NCBI GenBank assembly: GCA_027946555.1
Contig: JAPEVC010000006.1
Coordinates: 1 to 64,000, forward strand
DNA length: 64,000 bases
Direction: 5' to 3'
From: Gnomoniopsis sp. IMI 355080
Taxonomy: Eukaryota > Ascomycota > Sordariomycetes > Diaporthales > Gnomoniaceae
Below are positions 1 to 12,728 of the stretch, one piece after another; positions within the stretch are counted from its first letter, which is position 1; each line of letters starts with the position of its first letter. The notes under the pieces are model-generated. The model did not search any database, was not told where the DNA came from, and worked only from the letters and a program-made list of their open reading frames with translations. The position numbers were made by a program, and so were the translations under genes.

Positions 1-2513
1 CATGAAACCCCCACCCCCAAGGTCCCCGGACATCACTATTGTTCCTTGCTTGAGAGCCAAAACCCCAACAAGGAAAAAACATCCCACCCGTGCATGAGAA
101 TCGCAACAAGTTTCTTGCTCGCTAGCAACAATTGAGTTTGGTATATGTTGAGCATGGTCTGTCTCAAGAAGCGCCCGGGGGGCCAAGAAGCAGGGCTTTG
201 ACATCAAGGTAGGAGTCGGTTGCCAGGAGGGTGTGATCGATGAGTTGCAGATATTGCATGCAGCACGCACTGCAAGGATATGATGCATTCTTTGAGGACG
301 GGATCACGAAAAACGAGATGATGGGACCCGTCCCCATTGCACAGGAAGCGAACCGTGTCGGCGTGTGCGTGTAGTGTGTGCCTGTGTGCCTGGCCGCCTG
401 GCTATATCGCCCTCGTTAATATCAGGCCCTTTCACCGGTAAATTCTTTGGCCCAAGTCGCACAATGCGCAAGATATTTTTTCCCTTTTGCCTGCCAGCCT
501 GCTTGTCCCTAATAATAAGCTCCTGATCGTCTCACAGGCACCCGTATCCCTTTACCGAGATGGTATGTATGAATTGCTCCGTCGGATCATAGATGGCCAG
601 GGTTCTCAAGATACTCACTCTACTCTGGAGCGCAAAGTCCCCGCGCAACCCACAAGCTTTGCCTCCCCCATCTCTGGTCCTCGGAACCCGCTGCAGCCAC
701 CCGTTTGCAGGTGACACAGCGTTCCGCCAGCCCGCTTGGCTTGGGTGCAGCTGATGAGCGGACCAGGACGGGGGTCCAGATTGAAAATCCTCCGGCTGGT
801 GTTGCCATGCAGAAGATTTAGCGTACGAGGGTTGGGGTGGCCTCGATCGGTGGGTCACATATGATATTGACGGTTTGCGGCAGCAATGCGAGACTATCCA
901 CTTCCTCGGCCTTGCTAATGATGCGCATCCCGTCGACCTCATCTCATGATCCTCAGGCCCCTGACTCCGGCCAATTTCCATATCAATGTTCGGAACCATG
1001 ACCGGCAAGTACTATGTATGTATATGAGGTGTGCTTCTTTTGGCAGCCTTACTTTATAGTGCAGCGTGGCGAGACCCGGTTGACCCGACGCAAATATAAT
1101 AAAAAAAAAGAAATAAGAAAACAACAGAAGCGACTTGCCGCCCAATCTCTAGCGTACCGCTGCGTACGCAACCATGGCGTTGGTGTTCAGTCCCCATGTT
1201 GTGTACCTTTGTGCTTGCTTATTATTAGCGCTCCTGGCACCCTCCAACGGTAGTAAATCGTACGGGCAAGGTGTCACACGGGGGGCACGTTACTATAGTC
1301 CTTGGTTTTTGCGGGCCGTCTGTCTCCGAGGAAGCGCTCCTTGGGTGGCACGAGTCTGGCAGGGAAGTGCGGACGAGATAATAAAATAGTGAACCCTCGT
1401 CAACCAAGCCCCGAATCAGCAACACCACTGATCTATCGCCCTTTCGAGATATGTCTCCGATGCAGAAGCAGATTGCCGCCGAAGAAGACCAGAGGCTGGG
1501 TCACACGCAACCGAGGGGGCTGTACGAGAGTATGAGGGCGGAATGATCAGGCCATGAAATCACTGCAAGGCGATCTTCATTTTCCCGCGGATTCGCGAAA
1601 GCGGCGGCTGCGGAGATGAGCCGCACGAAGCTAACATGCCCATTGGCAAGGAAACCGGCTAGGAGACTAGCACGTTGTTGGTGAGGGCATCATGAGTCCT
1701 GAATCAGGAAATTCGTCGACACGGAGCAGTTTGTGCCTTTGTCGAAGGCCGCTTTCGACTCGTTTCGCATTTATCCAGAAGGTTTATTAAGATGTGCGGC
1801 TTGGACAAAAGTGCTCCACGTTTCCCGGCATCTTTGAGCGGGACCAAGGCCCGCATGCCCGCCGGTAGCAACCGGCCGAGTTACTTCGCGAACCGCTCAT
1901 CCGCGCCAGCGTGGCATCAAACTCTTTGCACAAGCGCTCGCTCACCTGCATCGTCATATATAGACTCTACAGACGGCGCTTGAATCTAGAGCTAGGAACC
2001 TACCTAGATACGTCAATCAAGCTTTCGAACCATTCCACCGGCCCGCGATAGCTCACTGCAAACTCTCGATCTCGTGGCTGTCCCAGGCATCCCTGAACGG
2101 CAGCATCAATTCATTCACTCCCTCGGTCAGTCAAGAAAGCATAGCCGTCACACAGATCAGGCATCTCGCCGTTGGAGGACCCGCCCTTCAAAAATCTACC
2201 AAAAACGGGCACAGGTGAACCGAGCCGATCAGATCTTCCCGTGTGCAGGACGGCTGTTTGAGCATCACGCAAGACGCAGGTCGTCGGCGCTCACCTCATC
2301 AATCAAGCATAGCGCATCAACCCGTGACACGGCAGCAGCACTGACATCTGCGGTGGATCCTTTCACCGCCTGCTTTGGGGAACAAACAGCAGCAAGCATT
2401 TCGCAACACAAAAACATCGGACGCAGGCACGCACGGCCCGCTCCTCGTCTCTCGTGACTAGTCACAAGCACTACCGTTGGAAAGTTGGACGGACCACATA
2501 ACGACCAGGAAAC
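1..2513. other. Intergenic, no supported gene
   Basis: About 2.5 kb upstream of the gluconolactonase gene. Open frames here are short, mostly begin at non-ATG codons, and have no recognisable domain or credible splice sites. The longest is a 158-codon minus-strand frame at 532-1008. An A-rich run lies near 1097-1120. The last few hundred bases presumably hold the promoter and leader of the gene starting at 2514, but no clear TATA box is visible. Confidence 0.5.
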
Positions 2514-3611
2514 ATGGCTGGAAGCAACTTTCAGGATTGGACGGTTACGGAGCCGTACCTGAACTTGCATTGCAAGCTGGGTGAGGGCCCGTACTACGAG
2601 GAAGCGACCAATAGCCTCCGCTTTGTAGACATCATCAACAAGCGAGTGCACTCCCTGTCTCTCACGGAAGGCCCAGACTCGGTCAAGACGATCCAGCTGG
2701 ACGTGCCTGTTACTGTCACGGCGGATGTGGAGGGCCACGATCCCCAGGACAAGATCCTGATCGGAGCAAAGTATGGCATCGCCCTGCTGGACCGCAAGAC
2801 GGGCAAGTACGAGTATCTGCTCAAGTTTGCTGCCGCCGATGGACAGCCCAATGAGCGTCTGCGGAGCAACGACGGTGCTGTGGATCCCCACGGGCGCTTC
2901 TGGCTGGGCTCCATGACAGACTTCGGCCTTGGTGAATTTAAGACGGAAGGTATGTCGTCTTTCCCAGCCCTCACCTAAACCTTAAATTCTCCTACACACC
3001 GAATCGCGATTCGCGCGTACAGATCTAGCGCTCACGCTCGAGCACGCCCGACCTGCGCATCCCGGATCTCCGATCTTTTTTTCTGTAATTAGCGCTGACA
3101 AAAGTCTTGTTCACCAGGAGGGATCTACCTGTTTGACGGGCAGCACCCCGCCAATACCAAGAAGGTCGTCCCTGACTTGATGATTCCGAATTCGATTAGC
3201 TGGTCCCCGGATAGCAAGATCTTATATTACACTCACTCCTCTGCTAGAACCATCTACGCCTACGACTACGCTGTGACGGACGGCAGCGTTTCAAACCATC
3301 GCGTGTTTTACAAGCATGAAGGGCCCGGTGAGCCTGATGGCCACCGCGTGGACAAGGACGGCAACATGTGGCACACCGTGTACGGGGAGAGCCGTGTGTT
3401 GAAGATCTCGCCCGAGGGCAAGCTGGTCGGTCAAATCAACATGCCCACCAAGAACATCACTTGCTGTGAGTTTGTCGGAACGGAGCTCTACATCACCACG
3501 GCCAACGACGATGAGGGCGAGGGCCGGAGCAAGGACCTGGGTGGCGCGCTGTTCAAGATCGATGTTGGGACGACAGGGTTGAAGACATTTAAGTTCAAGA
3601 TCAATGCTTGA
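2514..3611 (+). CDS. SMP-30/gluconolactonase-like protein (regucalcin family)
   Basis: Two exons, 2514-2949 and 3118-3611, give 309 residues. The 168-nt intron (GTATGT..CACCAG) joins KTE to GGIYLFDG in frame. Family metal and active-site positions are visible: the glutamate in LGEGPYYEE (about residue 24), an asparagine in RSNDGAVDPHGRFWLGSM (about 123), an asparagine in PNSISWSPD, and an aspartate in PDGHRVDKDGNMW. Together these define the six-bladed propeller of SMP-30/regucalcin enzymes, which hydrolyse sugar lactones using a divalent metal. Length is typical for the family (about 300). No signal peptide is seen, so it is probably cytosolic. The exact lactone cannot be read from sequence; gluconolactonase or another aldonolactonase is equally possible. 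The start is the first ATG of the open frame. Confidence 0.9.
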
Positions 3612-4567
3612 CCTAGATGGAGAGCCTGAATGGATAAAACAAGTGCCTCAATAGGCTCGAGGCTTCTACCGAAAGGCTCGAGGAACCGTATTCGGTTCTG
3701 CGGAGACTGCGGATAAGTCGCTTGAACATGTACAAGCAGTCAATCTGATCCAAAAGGGTAGAAGTCGTAGTGTGTTTCATTTCTCAACAACCTGATTTGC
3801 GTGTGAACACCCAGCATAACATGTACTTGACTTACATAGTAGCTGCAAATGTCGTTGTTGCACTCGACTTGTGCTCTCCGTCATGCGACCTCTTCCTCCA
3901 AGTAATAAATTAGCTTTCCTCTTTTTTTTTTTAAAAAAAAAGGTACAAAGCAGTTCTGTAGTCGAAAGAAGCCCAACCCAATCTACTTACCACCAACACT
4001 GAAACACTTCAGAATACGGAAAACCTTTTTGGAAAACAAAGTGTTGATGCAGTAAGTTGGGGGCCAAATGAGGTTGTGGCTGGTGAGGTTCTGCTGTGGC
4101 TGAGCACATCGCATTATGTACCTACCTATCCGTACCTACCTAGGTACTTCTCCATATGCTATTTCTGCCGAACAACTCGACACGGGCTATCAACGAAACT
4201 TTGATCCTTTCTCAAGCACGTCAACTGACCGCGAGACGCATTCACCGTTCGCCTAGCCGTCAGAAAGGTCTGAAAAACAAGTCCTTGATCTTTTTATCTT
4301 TCGTTCTTTCGGATACTCGGTCGACTAGCGCATCAACCTCCAAAATTTGAAAAAAATCCGAAACTTGACACCTGCAAAACGAACGTCTGGTATAGAGAGA
4401 GCTTTCTTGCGACAAACAAGCATTCCCCATCCACACCCAGTGGGATAAGGTTCAGCACAAGGTCGATCCCCATTCGGTCCGGATTCAGTTATCCGAAGTT
4501 CGAGGTTCCCCCCGAGCTACCAATCTATCTCTCACCAAACTTCAGTCGAACGTTGCGCATTCCGATC
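3612..4567. other. Intergenic region with T11A9 tract and TACCTA motifs
   Basis: This 956-bp stretch separates two genes on the same strand. It contains a T11A9 run at 3922-3941 and a cluster of TACCTA/ACCTAGGTA motifs at 4118-4147. The stretch from about 4150 to 4567 is probably promoter and leader of the next gene. No gene is seen. Confidence 0.5.
4118..4147. repeat. TACCTA / ACCTAGGTA motif cluster
   Basis: Three to four copies of a TACCTA unit, ending in the palindrome-like CCTAGG. The same word recurs in other intergenic stretches of this window (for example 17418-17518, 23804-23892, 46079-46103) and I did not notice it inside the gene models. Function is unknown. Confidence 0.6.
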
Positions 4568-5583
4568 ATGTCTGAGCAAGATATTCGGCCCGCTTCGCCA
4601 GCGGTAGATTCCAAGATTAACGCGGAGGATGGCAGGAAATACTGGCAAAGTATGTTTCCAACTCTATTTTCTTTCTCTGTGTTTTCCCTTTCGCGACGTG
4701 CACCTTCTCTGTCTCTTTGAGACAACTCCGAAGTTTTTGCAAATTTGGCTAATCCGGCGCCCTTTTTGGCGACCCTCTTCCTCAGATGTCGATGCAGACG
4801 TGAACGGGATGCTCGGCGGCTTCCCCTACGTGTCCCGGATCGATTTGCAGGGGTCGCGGAACTTTTTGGCCAAGTTCGGCGTTGGGACGAAACCAGGTCT
4901 GAAAACCGTCGGGTCTGCGCTCGAGGGCGGTGCTGGGTAAGTTGCCCGCCTTGCTGCTCATTTGTGGGCGATTAGCCCGTCGGGTCCGCTCCCGGCTATA
5001 AAGTTCGTTTCTCATCATGTCTCTCTCTCCCATGTTTCCAGTATAGGTCGTATCACCGAGGGCTTCCTCCTCCATGTGGCCCAGGAGGTGGATGTGGTCG
5101 AGCCGATAGCCAAGTTCACCCAGGCCCTCGAAAAGAAGCCCGGCGTGCGGCGGGTCTTCAACCTTGGCCTTGAGGAGTGGCAGCCCAGCGAGGGCGATCA
5201 GTACGATCTCGTTTGGATCCAGTGGTGCCTCGGCCACCTCAAGGACGACCAGCTCGTCCAATTTCTGGAGCGGTGCAAGTCTGTTCTTACGCCCACCAGC
5301 GGGCTCATTGTGGTCAAGGAGAACATCACGAGCGGTGACAATGAGATCTTTGACGAGCAGGATAGCGCTGTCACGAGGTGAGCAAGGGACGCCGTTCCCG
5401 GGCGATTCACGCCCGTGGCGTTTTGAACTTATTTTCTGACAGGCGCCACGCTATAGGACAGATACGAAGTTCCAAGCCATTTTCAAAACGGCTGGCCTGA
5501 AGCTGGTGAAGCAAGAGGTGCAGAAGGGCTTCCCGAAAGAGCTGTTCCCTGTGAAGGCATATGCTCTCAAGCCGAAGGATTGA
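4568..5583 (+). CDS. TAE1: Alpha-N-terminal protein methyltransferase (NTM1/Tae1 family)
   Basis: Four exons (4568-4649, 4786-4936, 5042-5377, 5457-5583) give 231 residues, the usual length of this family. Exon joins are fixed by phase and homology: YWQ|NVDADVNGMLGG, then GGAG|IGRITEGFL across intron 2, then SAVTR|TDTKFQAIF. The AdoMet-binding motif GAGIGRIT, the DLVWIQWCLGHL segment and the acidic DEQDSAVTR segment match NTM1/Tae1 enzymes. These methylate the alpha-amino group of proteins starting X-Pro-Lys/Arg after Met removal, including ribosomal proteins. No targeting signal is seen, so it is probably cytosolic or nuclear. ATG 4568 begins just upstream of the family's conserved YW motif. 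Intron 3 could alternatively end at a CAG 14 bases earlier, but only the chosen acceptor keeps frame and family match. Confidence 0.93.
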
Positions 5584-7474
5584 GGCTTGCCTCATGTTGC
5601 AGTGAGGCTGCAAGATTGGAACACCTTGGTGACCAATCACCATTTGGGCCGGCAGGGGCAATTCTCGTAGTTGTGGAAGAGGTCTCTCTTCTTGTCTCCG
5701 CTTGGTCCACCTTTGCAGCGAGGGTTCGCGTCGCAACCCGTGCATCGCCGGCTTTGGTACAGTGCGGAGTCCTAATAAGGTTGCTACGGGCTGCTTTGTA
5801 GTAGTAGTAGTAGTAGAAGCACCATGTCAGGAGAACAAGGTTTCAGGCCAGACAAACGTCTTACCGGTGGCGTGGGCCGGGTTTGGTTTCACCAAAGTAC
5901 TTGTCAAGTAAGACCAGGTACCGACCTGGGCGCGACCACCATGGCCGCTTATTAGCAGCATGAAAGCTTTTTCAACGATGTACCTTACGTAGATCTATTG
6001 GCATTGATACGATGTATCTTCCAATCATATGATAGGTATCGAGCTTCAACAGAATCTCTTACAACATCTCATTGGGGCGCTGTATCAGGGCAATGAACTG
6101 TACTCAACCGTGTACGTTTGAGTTACTTCGCGAGCAAGGTTACGGCACCGCCGAGCCTGTGCACAGATCGAGATGCCAAGTGATTTGCCCCTATGAGTGA
6201 GGGACGTAGCCATCACGATGCCCTGCAGCAGCCGCGCGGTGACGCGGTCAGCTCCCCAGAGACGTACGACTCCAGACCGTGGGTTGCGTGTTATGTACGG
6301 GAGATGTATAAAGATAAGCCGCAATCGATGCAAGTTCAAGGGCTGGGACCAACAAAAGTGTCACCGACCTTGCTCGTTTCAGCTAGCCTTGCCATGATTG
6401 GGAGATTCTACGTCTTTGGCCTACAAGCCAGTTTCCGGGGGGGGGGGGGGCAAGGAACCCAAGGTACTGTTACATTTGCGCCCATCTGCCATGGTAGGCT
6501 TAACAGAGGGCAAAAGCTTATCACCAACACCATGAACCATGCAAACGCTGCGCTGGCCTTGGGGTGAGCTAAGTACATCAATTTTGGTCTCAGCGTGCAG
6601 TACCTATGCGACTTTTGTCTGGCGCGAGCAACTCTCGTATCTGCCACCTTGCCACCCCTCGACGCAAGTATCTCTGATCGCTGCACAAGTCTGCGATGAT
6701 TAGCTCAAAGCAGGGAGACAGTGATCTAATCGTGTACTTGTACTCTTACAGTTTCACTTTTGGTCATAGAGCTTTTATCCTTGAATATGTTAATGTAGCA
6801 TCGCAAGGTACTCGGGTATAGAACGGGAATATCTTGCTGCTGCGTGACTTCCTCCAAGAGCCATGTACGGTACATCGTATGCAACGCCAATTTTAGGTTC
6901 TGCTTCGCAATATCTACGGAGGTACACTATTGAGACTTTGAGATAGACCCGTAAGGCTGTTCGAGACCGCGCGATCCTCGGTCCTAGCCTGCACCATGTC
7001 CTTCAGCATCTGAGCATCGGCGGAACATACATTGCTCGACAACGTCCAGGGTGCTCTTTATTAGCTTCAGCCTCTTCAGGGAATACGAGGGGCGCTAGAG
7101 TTTTAAGCAGTGGGCGCCACGGTGTTCGGCCGAGGTGCAGCTTGCTGTGATGAACGAGTGCATTGCTTGCTTGACCCGGGGCTTAGGGTTGCCGGCGCAG
7201 ACAGTGTGATGCGTGAAGGCCTCCGTCCGACCATGGCCAAAGCATCAACTTCGGGCGGTTCATGGAATGACGGTTGTTTATGCAATGATGATGACTCTGT
7301 CCGGGCTGAATTATTTGCCCTGGGACGAGGAAAAGCCCCTAATAGTTCGGACTGATTCCATAATCTATTTACCTGCGACGACGTGTCGATGTTCCGTGGT
7401 TTGTATACAGTTTCGGCTGAATACATTGGGATAAGTTTCGACGCAGGCCCAGCGGATCTTGTTATCATTTCTCA
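5584..7474. other. Intergenic, no supported gene
   Basis: Roughly 1.9 kb with only short, unconvincing open frames. It holds a GTA trinucleotide repeat (about 5798-5816) and a G14 homopolymer (6437-6450). The first few hundred bases are probably the 3' end of the methyltransferase transcript. Confidence 0.5.
6437..6450 (+). repeat. G14 homopolymer
   Basis: Fourteen consecutive G on the plus strand. Runs of ten or more G also occur at 16949-16959, 46219-46228 and 57569-57584, all on the plus strand and all outside gene models. Confidence 0.9.
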
Positions 7475-9008
7475 ATTCGTGCGAATATGCGCGCGGCCAC
7501 ATTCCGCACTGTTTTTGTCGTCGTTGTCGTTGTCGTCCTCCTCCTCCTCCTGGTGGTATTCCTGTCGTGACCTCGCATAATCTGAAGCGTGACTAGTCAT
7601 GCCAATGTGATCATCAACGTTCATCATTGGCGGTTGTTCATCGTCGTCAATGCTCATGTGTGCTTCATGCGGGACAAGTTTGTGACCGTCGACCTGCTGT
7701 GTGATGGCTTCTCGGGTGGGAAAGGTGGGTCTCGTGGAATGGAGGACTTCCTGAGGGTCACTCTCGCTATCCGATGCCGATGAAGTGTCCCGTGCTCCAG
7801 CCTCCCGCAGCGCACTGTTGACTACACCAGGTTGAAGTGCCGTCGCCGGTGAAGCCTCTTCTTCAAAGCTAGCATCACAGTCGTCAGCTATCCCCATAGT
7901 GACCTGCGTCTGATACTGCCGCGGCCGTTTCTTCCCCCTTCTATTGCCGGATAGTGTTGATGTAATGCATTTTGGCTTGTCGTCCTCTGTGAAATCCAAC
8001 AGAGGAGCCAACGTTCCAGCTTTCCTTTCGCCAGGTTGGCTCTTGCCTCTGTAGGAACGAGCTCACACATCTTTGTGTCGCCCTACTCGGCCACATTTTC
8101 CACAGCCATTTCTTGCGCAAATCGTGTGAATTCCTGTTCCGTCCTTGCCACCGCCTTCATAGCCTTTGTTAACCTTGTCGAGATGTGCCGAGGGTTCTCT
8201 TTGTCGAAACGAGGCCCCATTGCGTCTGCAGGCGCAGTAGTGACAAGATGCCGTTCTTCTAAGCGACACCACCAACACATAGATGGTGAATGATTTCATT
8301 GAGCCGAAGGCCCTCCTTGGTCAAATGCGTGATATCGAGCCTTCGCATAATCTTGCTGGCGATTCAAGTACTCCACGGGAGCATTCCGCACGTATCTCTT
8401 CGACCATGTCGAGCGATCTTGCTTGCAAATCCTTCATCGACTTCCTCTGCCGCAGACCTCACAGCAACCTGCGTCTATGCATTGCGTGTTCACTCGCCTG
8501 AATATCCTGAGTGATTTCTGCGCATCGTTTTCCCCTCCAATTTCCTCCGCTCGGTGATTCTATCCTCAGTGTTCTCGAGCTTGCTTACCATGCCAGCGCC
8601 TGGGCGGGTGCAGGTACAGCCATCCGTTTGGCTACCAGTGCTTTGTTTGTTGAACACACGGGCGTAGCAAAGTCGGCCATCGCAGGGTCAATGCCCCAAG
8701 GACTGCACGATATCTTGTGCGCGGGTCTCATAGGTCCTCAACCAGCCACGCCGCCCAGCAGGGCAGACACTGCGGATCGCCTCCTGGCCCAGTGGTGCTT
8801 CCCAGGCATGTGTATACGGACGCACCATCTGATGCGGCGGGAGCCGAGTGCGGGCTTCATTAGTCTTGATAGTACGCGAAAGAGATCCACAGCGATGAAT
8901 CTGCTCGTCTCGCCAATTGTGAGCGCAGTCCATCACCCTGGCTATGAAGGACTCCAGCTTGTCGCTTCTGTCTCTGTTCTTACGCTGTCGAAGCGTGGGA
9001 TGCACCAC
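7475..9008 (-). pseudogene. Decayed gene: coiled-coil segment plus acidic tail
   Basis: Protein-like sequence runs on the minus strand in pieces that change frame. From high to low coordinates there is a helical stretch (KLESFIARVMDCAHNWRDEQ, about 8950), another charged helical stretch (MKDLQARSLDMVEEIRAE, about 8400), and a segment containing APADAMGPRFDKENPRHIS and EFTRFAQEMAVENVAE (8083-8280). An in-frame TAG follows, the same frame resumes (MCELVPTEARANLAKGKLE), and after one more frame change comes an acidic, Asp/Glu-rich tail ending at 7475. At least one stop and two or more frame changes are needed to connect them, and no good splice sites explain these. I do not recognise the family. 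A real multi-exon gene is possible but less likely. Confidence 0.4.
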
Positions 9009-9601
9009 GTGATCCGGTGTTGGACCCGTTACGGATTCTCCTACTGATCATGTTGTCCATGGAAGCGCGTTTCCGTTGGAATTAGGGCTGCTCTTATTAT
9101 TGTTCGTCACAAAAGCACCGGGTTGAGCACAATCATCATGAGCAACAGCTTGGCTGAGAGTGCTGAGGGTAGGAAAACCTACCATTGATGGTAGCGGTCG
9201 TAGCAACATTGTAATCTTTTGATATATATGGAGAAGCGATGTTGGCTTACTGATTTCTTTATAACTTGACTAGTCGCGCGGTGTTGTTATTTCACTTCGA
9301 ATGACAGCGCGGAGAACGGGGGCTGAAGTGACTTAGTTGTGCAGGGCAGGGTTAGGGTGCACTCCATTGAGGCAACCGCCCCGCCCCAACAAATTACAGA
9401 ACGCCAGCCCAATCAAGAGAACCCGTCGATAGCAGTCACAGTAGCAGTGTCCGTACAAAGAAAGGAGTCTTGTAAGTTGTTTATTTCCTTCCAAGTCAAA
9501 CACTACTCTATCTTTTTGACCTGCCCTTACAAGGGGTATTACAATTATCCAAAAATCACGCCGGACGCCATGCCATGTGTTGCCATACAGTGCAATACAA
9601 T
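9009..9601. other. Intergenic, no supported gene
   Basis: Between the decayed gene and the 3' end of the LMBR1-type gene. The part nearest 9601 is probably the 3' untranslated region of that minus-strand gene. Nothing else is seen. Confidence 0.5.
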
Positions 9602-11799
9602 CTACAACCGGATCCGCCCGTTTCCATCACCGCCACCAAACCAGCGCCGGATATCAAAGTCATTATTCCCAGTTCCGCCGCGTGTGCCACTAGTAGACGC
9701 CTGCCCGCTGGGTTCACTGTCATCATTGTCCATCCACTTGGGCTTTTTGGTGATGTCTTGCAGCCATTTGGGAGTGTCGATTGTGTCCACGGTGTTTTTG
9801 ATGCGGTTACCCAGTTGGGAGAAGAAGTTATCATCGTCCTCGTCCTCGTCTAGAATTTGGCGTTGACCTAATCGTCTAGACGAGCTCACACCTGTCGAAG
9901 CCGATGCAATCCCCGCGTTGGGAGAAGTTCCAAGCGGCGTTGTTGGGCTGCCGACTCTGTTCGGGGCACCAGGGATTGATCGAACGGGTGCGGTTCTGTC
10001 CCCGGAAACACCTGAGGCCGCCGCCTGGGATCTCGATGAATATGAAGTGCCATTCAACTCTCGATCAATGAGATCACGGCCTTCACGCCATGAGCCTGTA
10101 CCATATCCAATGGCGTTTTCGTCTTCCTCTTCAATAATATCCGCCATACCTAGGGTACGCTTCACTTTTCCGTAGAGACCGAAGAGAGTTGCACAAATTG
10201 GTACGAGAATGAACAGCGGGAAGAGTTTGTTGAACCAGCTACCCAACGCTGTCAAGTCGATCAGTCGCCCGAGGAAGTCGTAGAACTTTGTTTTCTCGTA
10301 CACATCCTTGGACAGAAAGGTGATGAAATTGTAAGACAAAGGCACACTGAGTCTTGCAACGTAGGAAGAGTACCAGAAGGCGGACTCATGAGCTGTGTTT
10401 CGCCAGACCAGTGCTCGACCGCGCCATACTTTGACTTCGGTGATTGAAATGAGAGCTGCAGCGCACATGTAGGATATCCAAAATGCGGCCAAGATTTGAC
10501 CAGCGAAGCCGACCTGCCCTTGATCACCTGTCCAGTGGTGTACCACAGTCAACCGGATGATCGAAAGCTTGGCGAGAAATGCGGGGCCGCTCTTGATTAC
10601 TTCAGACCAGACGATGAATATCGAGGCCAGCGCCAGCATTCCACCAAACATCAGCCTGATCGTCGGCATGATGTGGAAATGGAGGAGGTATCTTGTATAA
10701 GGCGTAAGAATCGAGAGCTTGTCCCACCAGGATGCATGAGGCGCTGTACGGCCAAATTCCAGCTTTTTCGAAGGGCCACAGTCCAGGATGGCCTGAGCCT
10801 CAGCCGCAGCTCGCAACAAGCGGTTCCACTCGCTGACATATCTGGACCGTGCATGCCTAGCCCTGTTGAGCTCTCTGGTGAGCTCTGCCAGATACTTCTC
10901 GGTGATGACGGTCGGCACACGCCTCGTCGCTGCTGACCCGATGGCCGTCTCTGGTCTAGGCTGAGACTCGGGCTGATTCGTAAGATCCAATAACTCCTCG
11001 ATCCAGTCCTGGAAGTCCAATGCGGTTCCCGTCTTGCGTCTGCCCAGCTCCGAGACCTGGTACTCTAACTCGTCGAGGTTCGTAATAGCCTCCTCCATCT
11101 GCTCGTGCAACCGAGGCGCTGCTGCTTGTATTCGACGAAGTCGACCGCTGATGCTGGCATTTCGGATCAAGCTTCGAGGAATGGAAACGAGACCGTGGCC
11201 CATGAGGTAGATGGCGAGCACCAAGCCCCAGCAATAGGCCAGAGCCATGACAGGGCTCTTGAGAGAGTCGAGATGGACACCGTAAGTGATGAAGACGTAT
11301 ACCAGCGCTAGAATACCAAACCCAAACATCATGGCATAGTATTGTGCGTTCTGTCGGAGGGAGTACATCAACTTGTCTTTTGGTTCTCGATAACCGGCGT
11401 CGGCATACTCGGCAAGAATGGGGAGGATGAACCTGTGTGGGTGTGAGTGTGAGTCTTGGCTATGCGGTGTGTTTGCGACGGACAATGTACATACCAAGTG
11501 AGAACAAAGATCAGCCAATATACGATGCGCCAACAGGTCTGAATGACCCTCTCGGGTAGCCAGATACCCCGTGTTGCCTCATCATCGGTCCTTGCGCTCG
11601 AGGCCAAATCTATCGGTACAAGCAGCACAATGCCTGCTGGTAACCATAAGGCGAAGAATACGGTAACAAGAACGAAGGCAGGGGTGGTTCGAAGTGGTAG
11701 ATAGAATCGGAGGATCAGGAGTGTGATGACGGAGAAGACGAGCAAGGCGGCGAGTGAGAAGATCTGGGAGCCGGCTGCTGACGCGGAGGCGGCTATCAT
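9602..11799 (-). CDS. LMBR1-domain multi-pass membrane protein
   Basis: Two exons, 11799-11495 and 11432-9602, encode 711 residues. The 62-nt intron (GTATGT..CACAG) joins VLTW to FILPILAEY. The N-terminal part has several hydrophobic spans (ITLLILRFYLPLR, FVLVTVFFALWLPAGIVLL, RIVYWLIFVLTW). A SLKSPVMALAYCWGLVLAIYL-type span is followed by the charged loop SLIRNASISGRLRRIQ, a coiled-coil-like loop (about residues 190-330), and further spans, as in LMBR1-like proteins. The C-terminal 160 residues are soluble, Ser/Gly-rich and contain an acidic patch (DEDEDDD), ending in a Gly-rich WFGGGDGNGRIRL. LMBR1 proteins are nine-span proteins of plasma membrane or endomembranes; the fungal member's role is not established. 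ATG 11799 was preferred over an in-frame ATG 36 codons upstream because it directly precedes the first span. Confidence 0.85.
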
Positions 11800-12728
11800 C
11801 TTGGCGATGGGCACTGGGAAGAGAAGAAAGCGGCCATCAGAGAAGAATCGGGCTCGGGAGAATGGAGGTTGTAGGCAAAGGGCGCAAGTCAAGTTAGGCC
11901 AAATCAAGGAGAGGGAGGGTTGGACGGAGCGCGCGAAAGTGAATATGGAGATGTTAAATTTAGAATGAAGTTGAAGTTGGGAAGTTGCCTCGTCGCTATT
12001 CTAGAAGCGGAATTATGTCACACGGCAGGGGTCCGAAGTCGGGAAGCGGCAAGCAAGGTGATTGACGCTCGCACGTCTCGGAATTGTCCAAACTGTCACA
12101 TAATGCGCAATATGTGATAGGGTAGTGAACCAAGTTCCACAAGCCCGAATTATGTAATACACTGTCCATAGTAGGATTTGCCAGGACCTCTACCTGGGTA
12201 AGTAGAGTCAATTCCTATTCGTAATGAGGAAGACAAATCAAAGTATAGTTCACAGTCTCTTTCCAACCATGTTCGGAATATTATGTACCTAACGAAAGCA
12301 ATGAAATCAAAAGAACCAACTAACCCAAGGAAGAAGCTTTACCCTGAGACCCATGTCCCTGTGAATCTCGGCTGTCAAAGCCTGGTTTGTGATCGTTCCT
12401 CCCGCCCGCCGGCTACAGAGCACCAACCAGCCTTGGTATTTGCAAGCGGGCACCCCTGCCAACAGCAATGCCTATCATCGACTTGCCATGATAACGATAA
12501 AGCTATGCTGTAGACGGGCAACATAATGTTAATTGCTGTTGACGAGTCAGATTTACCGAAGCACTCGAGTGGCTTTACTTCTTTTGCCTTTGCTCCGTCA
12601 TATCTGGAGCGAGCTGTGTGAAATTGTGCAGTCGCAGTGAGGGGTCAGCTAGCCCTAGAACGAGGGGTCGCTGCATAGTCCTATCCGGCCTGCAACCTAC
12701 AAGACATACATAGGTATATAATTTCACC
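11800..12728. other. Divergent intergenic (promoter) region
   Basis: About 930 bp between two divergently transcribed genes, the LMBR1-type protein (minus) and the aldehyde dehydrogenase (plus). It must hold both promoters. A TATATAAT-like sequence at about 12714-12721 lies just before the first in-frame ATG of the dehydrogenase. No gene is seen. Confidence 0.5.

Noticed and set aside
939..1145. Minus-strand frame with a signal-peptide-like start (LLLFSYFFFFIIFASG)
   Set aside because: The hydrophobic run comes from a T-rich tract and the frame begins at TTG rather than ATG.
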